Source of the DNA: Bacteroidota bacterium
GTDB lineage: Bacteria > Bacteroidota > Bacteroidia > Bacteroidales > UBA12481
Assembly: GCA_018669475.1 (NCBI GenBank)
Contig: JABHCC010000197.1
Span: 1 to 64,000 of the forward strand
Length of the DNA stretch: 64,000 bases
Direction of reading: 5' to 3'
Position 1 is the stretch's first letter. Every line of letters starts with the position of its first letter. Position numbers and translations under genes: made by a program. The notes below the pieces were generated by a model that was not told the origin of the DNA, ran no database searches, and saw nothing but the letters and a program-made list of their open reading frames with translations. Of the stretch, positions 17,170 to 25,926 are shown piece after piece.

Positions 17170-19012
17170 GCAAGATTAAGATCTTTTTGTTTGCGATTCT
17201 TTTGTTTTCCTTGTACACCAGTAGAAAATATGTGCCCCCTGACAGACCTCGTAAGTCAATTTGTTTGCTGATCTTCATTGCAGGAACCGCCAATTGTCCG
17301 CTAAGGCTCATTAGATATACTGTAGCCCCTTCCAAATCCTGGCCATACTCTAAATTCATTACATCTGATACTGGATTTGGATAAACCAGCAAGTTGATCT
17401 CCTCTGCCTGTTTGAAAGAGGGATCAAGTCCTGTTTTCTTTGATTTGTTTGCAAACACAGGCCTGATCATAAGGGAGCCTTCGAAGGATGTATTTCTCCA
17501 TTGATCAGCCAGATTATAATACAATTTATCCTGATTATTCGTGTTCAGATCAAACCCGACATTTAAGAAATCACGGGTAACCTGGTACCATCCAATATAA
17601 AAAACTGCGGGAGTTACCTGGGCAGTATCCAGATTGAAACGTTCAAATCCGTTTAAACCATTTGCCAGGCTGGCTTTATTACCATCCTGGAGGTATAGGA
17701 GATCTCCGGGTTGCCCATCAACTTCATTCCAAACAGCCAGGTTAAAATATTTTTGGTTGGCATCGTCGAAACTTCGATTGAAGTACAAGTCGATCCCAAC
17801 GAGAGAATCACCAGGCTGATAGTTATTGAAGCGGCAGGCTACACGTGCATTAACAGTGCCATCACCAACCAGACCATATCCAGCTTCAGCCGTTCCATCA
17901 TCATAAGCATAATAATCTGTAAAAACTTGTTGATACTGGAGGTGGTCATTGCCTGGTATTAAATCTTCTTCGGTGGATTGAATATCCAGTTCAATTGTAA
18001 AAAGGGCAGAATCGGCTGCATCTGATGTGAAACCGTAATTAAATGTGGCATCATACCTGAGCTCTTGAAAAGACTGAATTTCATCTGCCAGTAGTTCTTT
18101 TTCAAATCCGGAGCTTGTGCCATAATTGTCACTTATACTGAATACCGGGGAGTAAAACTTGCGTTCTCCTGACAAATTATTTAGATGAACAGGAAAGATA
18201 GTATTTACTTCGTTTATTCCGGCTTCAAGAAAATGTTCCCATGGTAAAGCACTATAGTTTAATAGTAAAGACCCTGTTGTTGTTTTTAAAGCCAGATCAT
18301 TAATTACAGTATCCTGATAATGTCTGTTTTGAGCCATGTAAACATAATCGATATGCCAATGATCGGCATTTGTTTTCAAACTTGATTCATACGCATTGGC
18401 CAGTGAGGCACGATTACTGAAACGAAATTGAAAACCTGATTGTAAAAATATGGCTCCTCTGACTGGAATCAACACTTGCTTAAACTCTTGTACTGCACTT
18501 CCGGCTTTACCCCATATCCAAACCCATTTGTTTTCACCAGGCGCAAAAAACTCCAGGCTAAGAGAATCTTCAGGTTCAGGTTCATCTCCAAGTCCCTGTG
18601 GCTGGTAATAAAAACTTAGATAAACACTGGTATCTGCACCCACATCTAAATTGATGCTGCGAGAAGTGAGATGATCAGCAATGAAGCCATTTGTGTTTGC
18701 ATCCTCATAAATAGCTCCGGTTGAATCCATTGCATCAAAGCTGGCAACACCATATCCAGGTTGATCAATTGGGAAAGAGTTATTGATAAATACATAATTA
18801 TCTATCCACCTGTTCTGATTCGGGAATACCTGAGTTGAAGAAAAATCGTCAATAAAAGGCAATTCAAGATCTTCGGCCTGAGATTTTACCTGGCTGACTT
18901 GAGTTTTTTGCAATTTATTTGCGGCAATAGATCTTAATTGCTCCTGCGCTGCCAGCCAAGTGGGTGCTAACAGTCCAATTAAAATAATGGCTAAATATTT
19001 ATTAATGCTCAT
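17162..19012 (-). CDS. Secreted T9SS sorting-domain protein
   Basis: A 616-residue exported protein with a signal peptide (MSINKYLAIILIGLLAP to AAQ, about residue 22) and a C-terminal T9SS type A sorting domain (LLVYPNPVSDVMNLEYGQD to the end). The middle is a long beta-rich region without a domain I can name; its first part (residues 50-220: LPFIDDFSSTQVFPNQNRWIDN, then SVYLSFYYQPQG) has the look of a jelly-roll adhesion or binding module. A surface or secreted role is inferred. It is inserted between the PASTA gene (13 bp upstream) and the pseudouridine synthase gene (8-bp overlap), so it is probably co-expressed with these cell-wall and ribosome genes. Confidence 0.82.
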   Translation of the reverse strand: MSINKYLAIILIGLLAPTWLAAQEQLRSIAANKLQKTQVSQVKSQAEDLELPFIDDFSSTQVFPNQNRWIDNYVFINNSFPIDQPGYGVASFDAMDSTGAIYEDANTNGFIADHLTSRSINLDVGADTSVYLSFYYQPQGLGDEPEPEDSLSLEFFAPGENKWVWIWGKAGSAVQEFKQVLIPVRGAIFLQSGFQFRFSNRASLANAYESSLKTNADHWHIDYVYMAQNRHYQDTVINDLALKTTTGSLLLNYSALPWEHFLEAGINEVNTIFPVHLNNLSGERKFYSPVFSISDNYGTSSGFEKELLADEIQSFQELRYDATFNYGFTSDAADSALFTIELDIQSTEEDLIPGNDHLQYQQVFTDYYAYDDGTAEAGYGLVGDGTVNARVACRFNNYQPGDSLVGIDLYFNRSFDDANQKYFNLAVWNEVDGQPGDLLYLQDGNKASLANGLNGFERFNLDTAQVTPAVFYIGWYQVTRDFLNVGFDLNTNNQDKLYYNLADQWRNTSFEGSLMIRPVFANKSKKTGLDPSFKQAEEINLLVYPNPVSDVMNLEYGQDLEGATVYLMSLSGQLAVPAMKISKQIDLRGLSGGTYFLLVYKENKRIANKKILILHE

Positions 19013-19025
19013 AAATCCTGTTCGT

Positions 19026-19880
19026 TCAAAATTTCATCCCGAAAACAGCCAAGCTGTCGCGGGGGAAAAGTGTGGAATCAGCTTCCATTAGTTTTAATGT
19101 ATCTAATGTGAGCCAAATTTCAATTGGTGAGCCCAACTGGGCTTTTTCATTTTGATGGTGAGGGAACTGCTTATAGATTCGTGCCATAATACTATCCTCC
19201 TCATTTGTAATACTTTCATCAAAGACAACTGCTCCAATGTTAAAATGGAGATCTAAGGCAACGTCCTGTGCAGTATCCTGAGTCATGTTAATCAGGTTTG
19301 GTATCAGGTCAACTTCACTACTGAGACCCTGACCCAGAACCAGTGTAATGCCAGATCCTTTTTCAATTGGGGTGCCTGGTTCGATTATTTCACCTCTGAA
19401 CTTCTGCTTCAAGACATAAGTACGTGCGAAATGGGGCTCATATTCGAGACTGTCAACAAATAAACCGTAGCTTTCCAAAAGTCCTTTGGCCTGCCTGAAA
19501 TGCGTGTCTGAAGCATCTGGCATCATTATCATCTCAGGATACCAACTATTTGTGATAAGAAAAACTTTGCGTTTTTTCTTAACCCTGAATCCGGCAGGAG
19601 GATATTGTTCAACAACACTTCCTCCGGCTAAATCAGGATTATAGGTACTATCTTGAACAATCCATCTGAGATTTTTCTGATAACACAACTGATCAACTTC
19701 ATGCAGGCTCATATGTGTAAAATTTGGTACGGGAATTTCTTTGCCATGATCAGTATAAAAATGTAGTGTTATGCGGGTGAGCACTAACAATATAATAATT
19801 ATTGCTGCAGCAATACCCAGATTCTTCCAAAAGACCCTGGATAATAAAAATCGCCAGAATGATATTTTCTTTTTAGGCAT
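19026..19880 (-). CDS. PASTA domain membrane protein
   Basis: A 284-residue protein with a short basic cytoplasmic tail, one membrane helix (about residues 20-41, GIAAAIIIILLVLTRITLHF) and three extracytoplasmic PASTA repeats: EIPVPNFTHMSLHEVDQLCY onward (about 48-112), MIMMPDASDTHFRQAKGLLE onward (116-185) and VDLIPNLINMTQDTAQDVAL onward (190-256). PASTA domains bind peptidoglycan or muropeptides; in Firmicutes they are fused to Ser/Thr kinases, but no kinase is attached here. Its position first in the run leading to ddl supports a cell-wall role. A canonical -7 element precedes it. Confidence 0.88.
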   Translation of the reverse strand: MPKKKISFWRFLLSRVFWKNLGIAAAIIIILLVLTRITLHFYTDHGKEIPVPNFTHMSLHEVDQLCYQKNLRWIVQDSTYNPDLAGGSVVEQYPPAGFRVKKKRKVFLITNSWYPEMIMMPDASDTHFRQAKGLLESYGLFVDSLEYEPHFARTYVLKQKFRGEIIEPGTPIEKGSGITLVLGQGLSSEVDLIPNLINMTQDTAQDVALDLHFNIGAVVFDESITNEEDSIMARIYKQFPHHQNEKAQLGSPIEIWLTLDTLKLMEADSTLFPRDSLAVFGMKF

Positions 19881-19909
19881 AACCCTTTTGCTAAGTTTGA
19901 ACGTTTCAG

Positions 19910-19917
19910 CAAAGATA
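19910..19917 (-). promoter_or_regulatory. -7 element of the PASTA-rluD-ddl promoter
   Basis: On the minus strand this reads TATCTTTG, an exact match to TAnnTTTG. The start point would be near 19904, about 24 bases before the PASTA gene. No TTTG lies at the ideal -33 spacing, so this rests on the -7 element alone. Confidence 0.45.
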
Positions 19918-19970
19918 AAATTATCTTGGCATAAAGAATAATCAAAAGCAGTCTTGACACCTAAGTCTAA

Positions 19971-21059
19971 TTAGTAGGTTTTTAAGGTGTTATACAGGGT
20001 GTCGCGTTCAACCGGAATTCGGCCGGCTGATCTGATAATCCTGGCAAGATCATCCGTTGTAAAAACAGGGTTCTGATCATCTGCTCCAGCCATAGAATAA
20101 ATCTTTGTGGTATCATCTATTGTACCATCCAGATCATCTACTCCAAAATCAAGAGAAACGCTTGCTAGTTCCTTACCTGTCATTGGCCAATAAGCTTTCA
20201 GATGTGGTACATTATCAAGATAAATGCGTGAGACAGCATAATTACGTAAATCTTCAATTGTTGCTACTTCTCCAATTTCAGAAAGTGCATTATTCTCATG
20301 ACGGTATTTGAGCGGGATAAAAGCCTGAAAACCTCCGGTAATATCCTGCAGTTTCCTTATACGATCCATGTGGTCTATCCTGTGCTCGTAAGTTTCAAGG
20401 TGACCATATAAGATGGTAACATTTGAGTGGATGCCTAGTTCATGAGCGGTTTGATGAATGAGCAACCATGTTTCTGAATCAGTTTTGTCATTACAGATTT
20501 TTTTTCTCAGCGTCTCATCAAATATTTCTGCTCCTCCACCGGGTATAGAGTCTAATCCTGCCGATTGGAGAATCTCCAGTCCCTCTCTGTAATTCAATTT
20601 TGCTTTCCTGATCATGAAATCGAGCTCGACAGCCGTAAAGGCTTTAATCTGAAGATCTGGATTCTTTCGTTTGATTGCCCTGATGAGTCCGGCGTAATAA
20701 TGTAAATCTCGTTTTGGGTGAACACCCCCTACAATATGTACCTCAGTTGCACCGGTTTCTTTGAATCGTTCAATTTCTGCAAGCATTTTTTCTTCATCCA
20801 TTTCCCATGCATCCGCCTGACCAACACGTCGTTTGTATGAACAAAAGGAGCAATTATATATGCAGATATTCGTTGGTTCAATATGGAAATTCCGATTAAA
20901 ATAAACCTTGTCTCCATTGATCCTATTTTTTACCTCACTAGCTAAACGGCCTAAAAATCCCAGTTCAGCTTCTTCGAATAAGAACAAACCTTCAGATGGA
21001 TCCAGACGCTCCTGATTTCTTACCTTCTCCTCAATCTTTCTTATTGTATCTTTTGACAT
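19971..21059 (-). CDS. mqnE: Aminofutalosine synthase (menaquinone, futalosine pathway)
   Basis: This radical SAM enzyme joins enolpyruvyl-3-oxybenzoate and SAM to make aminofutalosine, an early step of the futalosine route to menaquinone. At 362 residues it has family length. The [4Fe-4S] motif is CIYNCSFC (CxxxCxxC, about residues 66-73) in HIEPTNICIYNCSFCSYKRR. SIPGGGAEIFDETLRKKIC and the late KIYSMAGADDQNP favour MqnE over the related cyclase MqnC. The gene is single and divergent from the flavoprotein gene at 21145. Its presence implies menaquinone-based respiration made by the futalosine rather than the MenFDHCEB route. Confidence 0.9.
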   Translation of the reverse strand: MSKDTIRKIEEKVRNQERLDPSEGLFLFEEAELGFLGRLASEVKNRINGDKVYFNRNFHIEPTNICIYNCSFCSYKRRVGQADAWEMDEEKMLAEIERFKETGATEVHIVGGVHPKRDLHYYAGLIRAIKRKNPDLQIKAFTAVELDFMIRKAKLNYREGLEILQSAGLDSIPGGGAEIFDETLRKKICNDKTDSETWLLIHQTAHELGIHSNVTILYGHLETYEHRIDHMDRIRKLQDITGGFQAFIPLKYRHENNALSEIGEVATIEDLRNYAVSRIYLDNVPHLKAYWPMTGKELASVSLDFGVDDLDGTIDDTTKIYSMAGADDQNPVFTTDDLARIIRSAGRIPVERDTLYNTLKTY

Positions 21060-21144
21060 ATGTGAAAATCTTGATTTGACCCAAAAATAGACAAATTATA
21101 CATTTTTGGGTACGCCATACTTTTTCCATCTTTGTGACGAAGAA

Positions 21145-22659
21145 ATGAGCGATCAAAAAAAAGCAATAATAATTGGTGCCGGACCGGCAGGGCTGACTGC
21201 TGCATACGAGTTGGCATCGCGTACGAACTACAAAGTCGTTGTACTCGAGGAAAGTGATATGGTGGGTGGGATATCCAGAACGGTTAACTATAAAGGCAAC
21301 CGGATGGATATAGGTGGTCATCGCTTTTTTTCAAAATCTGATCGGGTAATGGAATGGTGGCTGAAGTTTTTACCGGTACAGGATATAGGGTCAGATCCCA
21401 CTCATACCGATCGGCTTATGTTAGTGCGGAATCGCTTATCAAGGATTTTCTATCTAAAGAAGTTTTTTAATTATCCAATCAAATTCAATTGGAATACAAT
21501 TAGCAATCTGGGATTTGTAAGGATAATAATGATTGGATTCTCATATGTCATGGCGCGATTTTTTAAAATTAGACCTGAAAAGAATCTTGAGGATTTTTTT
21601 ATTAATCGTTTTGGCAAAGTATTATACAAAACCTTTTTTAAAGACTACACTGAAAAAGTTTGGGGAGTGAGTTGCGATAAGATTAAGCCAGAATGGGGAG
21701 CTCAGAGAGTAAAAGGTCTTTCTGTTTCAAAAGCTCTGTGGCATGCGCTTATATCTCTCATTCCGAAAGATAATAGTATTAAGCAAAAAGGAACCGAAAC
21801 CAGCCTCATTGACAGGTTCTTATATCCAAAATATGGACCTGGCCAACTCTGGCAAACTGTTCAGGAGGAAGCGGAGAAAATGGGTGTAGAGCTTCTGTTT
21901 AATCATAAGGTCGATCGTATTGAATGGGATCAAAATCAGATAAAGGCTGTCGGTTTTATAAATCCCTCAAGCGGCAGATCCGGATTATTAGAAGGGGATA
22001 TTTTCTTTAGCACCATGCCTGTAAAAAACCTGATTAAAGGCTTTAAACCCATGGCACCCCAGGAGGTTCGTGAGGTAGCTGAGGGACTGATATACAGAGA
22101 TTTTATTGCTGTTGGTGTATTGCTGGATAAAATGCACTTGAGTCCAGACCAATTAAAAACGACCAATTATGTGCCTGACAACTGGATCTATATCCAGGAA
22201 AATTACGTTAAAGTAGGTCGGATACAGGTTTTTAATAACTGGAGCCCATATATGGTTGATGATCCAAGCAAAGTTTGGCTTGGAATGGAATATTTTTGCA
22301 ATGAGGGTGATGATTTATGGAACCTGCCGGATGAGAAATTGTTGAAATTGGCTGTTGATGAACTTACTCAGATAGGTTTGGCTCATCAGAAGGATTTTAT
22401 TGATGGTGTTGTCGTTCGGATGCCCAAAACCTATCCGGCATATTTTGGGAGCTACGACCGTTTTGATGTAATCAGAACTTATACTGATAAGATAAGCAAC
22501 TTATTTCTGATTGGCAGAAATGGTATGCATAAATATAATAATCAGGATCACAGTATGCTTACAGCTATGACGGTTGTTGATAATCTGATTACTGGTAACG
22601 ACTCCCGTGAATCAGTCTGGTCAGTCAATACTGAAGAAGAGTATCATGAAGAAAGCTAA
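21145..22659 (+). CDS. FAD/NAD(P)-dependent oxidoreductase, UDP-galactopyranose mutase-like
   Basis: A 504-residue amine-oxidase/UDP-galactopyranose-mutase-like flavoprotein. The N-terminal dinucleotide fold is clear: [20 protein letters not shown], followed by [33 protein letters not shown]. The C-terminal FAD site is [24 protein letters not shown]. The body has the [28 protein letters not shown] stretch common to a conserved family of polysaccharide-linked flavoproteins. The substrate is unknown; a nucleotide-sugar or lipid-linked intermediate is plausible. The frame opens at 21106, but the protein family and the Met before SDQKKAIII favour 21145. It overlaps the next gene by 14 bp, suggesting joint action in surface glycan synthesis. 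Confidence 0.85.
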   Translation: MSDQKKAIIIGAGPAGLTAAYELASRTNYKVVVLEESDMVGGISRTVNYKGNRMDIGGHRFFSKSDRVMEWWLKFLPVQDIGSDPTHTDRLMLVRNRLSRIFYLKKFFNYPIKFNWNTISNLGFVRIIMIGFSYVMARFFKIRPEKNLEDFFINRFGKVLYKTFFKDYTEKVWGVSCDKIKPEWGAQRVKGLSVSKALWHALISLIPKDNSIKQKGTETSLIDRFLYPKYGPGQLWQTVQEEAEKMGVELLFNHKVDRIEWDQNQIKAVGFINPSSGRSGLLEGDIFFSTMPVKNLIKGFKPMAPQEVREVAEGLIYRDFIAVGVLLDKMHLSPDQLKTTNYVPDNWIYIQENYVKVGRIQVFNNWSPYMVDDPSKVWLGMEYFCNEGDDLWNLPDEKLLKLAVDELTQIGLAHQKDFIDGVVVRMPKTYPAYFGSYDRFDVIRTYTDKISNLFLIGRNGMHKYNNQDHSMLTAMTVVDNLITGNDSRESVWSVNTEEEYHEES

Positions 22660-24391
22660 GTATTTACCTGACTGGATGCTCCTGCTGACAGGTATTGTTC
22701 TTGTGTTAATTTATGCAATATTGCAGATTCCAGGCAATGAGGGATTTAATCCATCAGATGATGGAGTGATTCTGGCTCAGTCATATCGGCTGATTCAGGG
22801 ACAAATACCTCATCTCGATTTTATTAGTATTCGTCCCGTTGGTTCAGCAATATTACATGCAATTAATTTTTTCTCATTTATGCCTCTCGAGATTTCAGCT
22901 CGCTGGCTAACGCTCCTTGAGTATCTTATTTTCTCCCTGGCATGGACCTGGTTGTTTGTTAAGTGCTGGAGAAAACAATCGGTTTTATTGCAAATTCTCT
23001 TACCGGTGATCTTAGGGATTTGGGTATTTATTCTGAACCAAAACCACTACAATCTTTTTCCCTGGACTACAATAGATGCAGTTTTTCTCTTTTCTATGGC
23101 TTTGTTTTTTTATCTATTGCCTCAGAAAAATAATACTAAGCACATTAAATGGCATCGCTTGCTGCTGATCAGTATGTTTGCAGTGAGTGCAAGTCTTTGC
23201 CGTCAAACTTTTGCTTTACCAAGCCTTATTCTGCTCGTTATTTTAGTCTCTCGCTCCCTTATCAGAAAGAAATTTATTGTTTCTTCTCTTGCTATCCTTT
23301 TGGGCGCATTTCCGGGCTGGATTTATCTTGGATTATTGCTAAAACATGGACTAATAAGTGATTTTATTTCTCAAATGACCGGACGAACAGAGCTATGGCA
23401 AACAGGCATTGTACGGTTTGGATATGAATTTTGGCACTCCCCCGCATTGGGTATTTTTCTTGCCCTTGTAGCAATTGTTTTATATAAAAGATTGAGTCAG
23501 GTCAAGCTCAATTGGATGTCTGTATTGCTAAAATCAGGAGGATGGTTTGATCAGTTGTCTCTGCTTCTTGCCGTGCTGATTGCTTTTATGATTTTTATTA
23601 TTCCGACACAGTTGTTTAGCCTGAGTTTTATTTTATTCTGGCTTCTTCTTTCACAGTTCATATTGGCTTATTATCGGCAGAATGTCAAATCTTTTGCAAA
23701 AAGACTTACTGTCTGGATATTAATTCTCGCCTGGACATCTGCCATATCATTAGGTGATAATGCACCCGTTTTTTCTACTGGATTGCTGTTTGGTGGTATT
23801 TTAATCAATACAGTACCCTTTATGCGAATCGGGCTGTTGACAAAGCCCTATCTGAGGGTTATCTGGTACATTGGAATTTCTTCTGTTAGCATTATCTTTC
23901 TCGCTGTTGGGATATGGGGTCAAATGCAAAATAATTACCGGGATCTTGGAGCTGAAAGTTTGCATTTTGGATTGGCTGAAGAATATCCTGAAATGGGACC
24001 AATTAATACAAACCAAAGAACATTCGCCTATTTGCAGGAGATAAATAGAATATACCATCAATTAGATATGCCTCTTGGTAGATTTGTGGTTATTCCCAAC
24101 GGTACTTTGATTTATCCATTACTTGATTCGCCAAATCCATTTCCCCTTGATTGGATGCAGGGGCCGGAGTTTGTTGGACAGGATTCGCTTGTCAGGAAGC
24201 GAATGTCTGATGCTCTGGATAAGGAGGAAATATTTGTTTTGCTTGACAGATTTAATAGTAAGCTATTGGCAGACACTTTATTGCCGATGATGTTTGATCT
24301 TAAATCCTATTCTTACTATGGGGATCTGATTAATCATACCACTGAAACGGATGTTTCTTCAGAATGGTTTACGGTAAGAAAAAGCAAATAA
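22646..24391 (+). CDS. GT-C-like polytopic membrane protein
   Basis: A 581-residue protein with about 11-13 membrane helices and a soluble C-terminal domain of about 130 residues. The first extracytoplasmic loop has [30 protein letters not shown], with the acidic pair placed as in GT-C glycosyltransferases (ArnT, Pmt, GT39), and the proline-rich [14 protein letters not shown]. These suggest lipid-linked sugar transfer in the periplasm, but no family can be named with certainty. I chose the ATG at 22646 since the 13-codon longer form is only frame run-on inside the upstream gene. The 14-bp overlap with the flavoprotein gene suggests translational coupling. Confidence 0.75.
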   Translation: MKKAKYLPDWMLLLTGIVLVLIYAILQIPGNEGFNPSDDGVILAQSYRLIQGQIPHLDFISIRPVGSAILHAINFFSFMPLEISARWLTLLEYLIFSLAWTWLFVKCWRKQSVLLQILLPVILGIWVFILNQNHYNLFPWTTIDAVFLFSMALFFYLLPQKNNTKHIKWHRLLLISMFAVSASLCRQTFALPSLILLVILVSRSLIRKKFIVSSLAILLGAFPGWIYLGLLLKHGLISDFISQMTGRTELWQTGIVRFGYEFWHSPALGIFLALVAIVLYKRLSQVKLNWMSVLLKSGGWFDQLSLLLAVLIAFMIFIIPTQLFSLSFILFWLLLSQFILAYYRQNVKSFAKRLTVWILILAWTSAISLGDNAPVFSTGLLFGGILINTVPFMRIGLLTKPYLRVIWYIGISSVSIIFLAVGIWGQMQNNYRDLGAESLHFGLAEEYPEMGPINTNQRTFAYLQEINRIYHQLDMPLGRFVVIPNGTLIYPLLDSPNPFPLDWMQGPEFVGQDSLVRKRMSDALDKEEIFVLLDRFNSKLLADTLLPMMFDLKSYSYYGDLINHTTETDVSSEWFTVRKSK

Positions 24392-24414
24392 AAAATCCCG
24401 TGTAAAACGGGATT
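24385..24414 (-). terminator. Rho-independent terminator of rpmH
   Basis: The arms AATCCCGT (24394-24401) and ACGGGATT (24407-24414) form a perfect 8-bp stem with a 5-nt loop. Read on the minus strand the stem is followed by TTTTTTATTT, the poly-U tail expected for terminating rpmH; on the plus strand there is no T-run. Confidence 0.85.
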
Positions 24415-24459
24415 CTGAGCACTTGCAGGATAAATCCCGCAATAATATGTTGGGTTAAT

Positions 24460-24618
24460 TTACACTTTGTGACGAGGTTCGTCTGAAACACTCAGTTTCT
24501 TTCTTCCCTTAGCACGACGTGCAGATATAACGTTCTGACCACTTGTTGATTCCATCCGTGAGCGGAATCCATGCTTGTTTTTCCTTTTCCGTTTCGATGG
24601 TTGAAATGTACGTTTCAT
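24460..24618 (-). CDS. rpmH: 50S ribosomal protein L34
   Basis: A 52-residue protein that is almost entirely basic: it begins [20 protein letters not shown] and continues [20 protein letters not shown] to a C-terminal KV, which is unmistakably L34. It has its own consensus promoter (24669-24699) and its own terminator (24385-24414), so it is a monocistronic unit. The leader ends AAAGGGGAAATAAAATG, which contains a Shine-Dalgarno-like AAGGGG 7 bases before the start, uncommon in this window. rnpA, usually next to rpmH in other phyla, is absent; rsmG is upstream. Confidence 0.97.
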   Translation of the reverse strand: MKRTFQPSKRKRKNKHGFRSRMESTSGQNVISARRAKGRKKLSVSDEPRHKV

Positions 24619-24668
24619 TTTATTTCCCCTTTAAATATCGTTACAATCCTATGCTATATTTCGGATTG

Positions 24669-24699
24669 CAAAGGTAAATTTAATATTCAAAACAACAAA
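24669..24699 (-). promoter_or_regulatory. Consensus Bacteroidota promoter for rpmH
   Basis: On the minus strand TTTG (24699-24696), a 19-bp spacer and TACCTTTG (24676-24669) match the Bacteroides housekeeping promoter (TTTG, 19-21 bp, TAnnTTTG) at every defined position. The start point would be near 24662, giving a leader of about 44 bases. Confidence 0.85.
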
Positions 24700-24711
24700 C
24701 TTTAGATTGAA

Positions 24712-25335
24712 TTAGTGATCTCTCAAATAGACAATTTGTTTTGAGGCAAAGAATTCTTCTTCTAAGGATTCAGATAAAGGTATTATTTGGCAGCGAGAAC
24801 CAAAAGATGCTGTTTCAGAAGTGAGGTCACCACCTTTCAGCGCTATAAGTCCATTTGACAGATTGCCGGCTGATTTTTTAAAGTACATCGGTTTTATCCA
24901 TGTGTTTAATTGACGCAATGGAGCTACAGCACGGCATACAAATATGTGAAACTTTTCTTTTAACTCTTCTGAGCGTGAATGAATAGCTCTGATATTTGAC
25001 AGTTGAAGAGCATCTGCAACTTCTTGTACAACTTTAATCTTTTTTCCTGTTGAATCTACCAGGGTGAATTGTGTATCGGGAAACATTATTGCAAGAGGTA
25101 GGCCGGGAAATCCTCCACCGGTACCAAGGTCCATTATTTTATGTTCCTTATGGAATGAAAAATGAAGTGCAATACTTAGAGAGTGTAATATATGACGTTC
25201 ATATAAGTGGTCAATATCCTTCCGTGATAAAACATTGATGCGCATATTCCAATAATGATACAATTCATCCATTTGTTTGAATTGATCCTTCTGTTTTTGA
25301 TCAAGAACAGGAAAATATTTAGTCAGTATTTCCAA
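24712..25335 (-). CDS. rsmG: 16S rRNA (guanine527-N7)-methyltransferase
   Basis: RsmG (GidB) methylates G527 in the 530 loop of 16S rRNA; loss gives low-level streptomycin resistance in other bacteria. The protein is 207 residues with INVLSRKDIDHLYERHILHSLSIA and the SAM motif IMDLGTGGGFPGLPLAIMFP, then LVDSTGKKIKVVQEV and VCRAVAPL. The start codon is TTG (25333-25335), placed directly after the sigma-factor TAA with no gap; the family begins at MEILTKYFP, so a rare start and translational coupling are likely. No mnmG is adjacent. Confidence 0.93.
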   Translation of the reverse strand: MEILTKYFPVLDQKQKDQFKQMDELYHYWNMRINVLSRKDIDHLYERHILHSLSIALHFSFHKEHKIMDLGTGGGFPGLPLAIMFPDTQFTLVDSTGKKIKVVQEVADALQLSNIRAIHSRSEELKEKFHIFVCRAVAPLRQLNTWIKPMYFKKSAGNLSNGLIALKGGDLTSETASFGSRCQIIPLSESLEEEFFASKQIVYLRDH

Positions 25336-25926
25336 TTAAACATCCTTGTTTCGAAGAATAGTTGCCAGCAATTCCTTTGCTCTGAAGAGCTGAGCCTTAA
25401 CAGTTCCTAGTGGGAGTATGAGCTCTTTGGCAATTTCTTCGTATGAATATTCTTTATAATACCTCAGATTGACTAATCTGCTATAACGGGGTTTAAGTTC
25501 ATCAACAATTTCTTTCAATAAGATGGCTTTCTGTTTTCTAATCAATTCTTCTTCCGGATCAGGAGACATAGACTGAAGTTGGATTAAACTTTCTTCTTCA
25601 GGATTTCGGCCTTGGTTATCAATAGTTACTGTTTTTCCTTTTTGCCTTCTGATAAAATCAATTGTATTGTTATTTGCTATTTTAAAAAGCCAGGTGCTGA
25701 AAGCAAATTCAGGTTCATAATACTGCAGATTCTTAAAAGCTTTTCCAAAGGCTTCAATAGTGAGATCTTCAGCATCATCCTTATTATGAACCATTTTTAA
25801 CAACATGAAGAAGATAGAATCCCAATATCGATTCAATAACATGGCATAGGCACCCTGATCACCTGCTTTGGCTTTGAGCACCAATTCATAATCTTTTTTT
25901 GCCCTGTTAGATAATTCGGATTTCAT
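25336..25926 (-). CDS. ECF-type RNA polymerase sigma-70 factor
   Basis: A sigma factor of about 196 residues with region 2 (YAMLLNRYWDSIFFMLLKMVHNKDDAEDLTIEAFGKAF, ending FSTWLFKIANNNTIDFIRRQK) and region 4 (LKPRYSRLVNLRYYKEYSYEEIAKELILPLGTVKAQLFRAKELL). A 40-residue acidic linker separates them. No anti-sigma gene is adjacent. Two starts exist: 25932 (10-bp overlap with the GT2 gene) and 25926, which gives the classic ATGA overlap; I use the latter. The gene sits between a GT2 glycosyltransferase and rsmG and has no promoter of its own that I can see, so it is probably expressed from the GT2 promoter. Confidence 0.9.
   Translation of the reverse strand: MKSELSNRAKKDYELVLKAKAGDQGAYAMLLNRYWDSIFFMLLKMVHNKDDAEDLTIEAFGKAFKNLQYYEPEFAFSTWLFKIANNNTIDFIRRQKGKTVTIDNQGRNPEEESLIQLQSMSPDPEEELIRKQKAILLKEIVDELKPRYSRLVNLRYYKEYSYEEIAKELILPLGTVKAQLFRAKELLATILRNKDV

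Noticed and set aside
24394-24414. The hairpin read as terminator of the GT-C-like gene on the plus strand
   Set aside because: On the plus strand the stem is not followed by T residues; the poly-T is on the minus side, so it belongs to rpmH.
24460-25335. rpmH next to rsmG as a sign of the replication origin
   Set aside because: No dnaA, rnpA, yidC or mnmG and no DnaA-box cluster is present nearby, and rpmH is often isolated in Bacteroidota.
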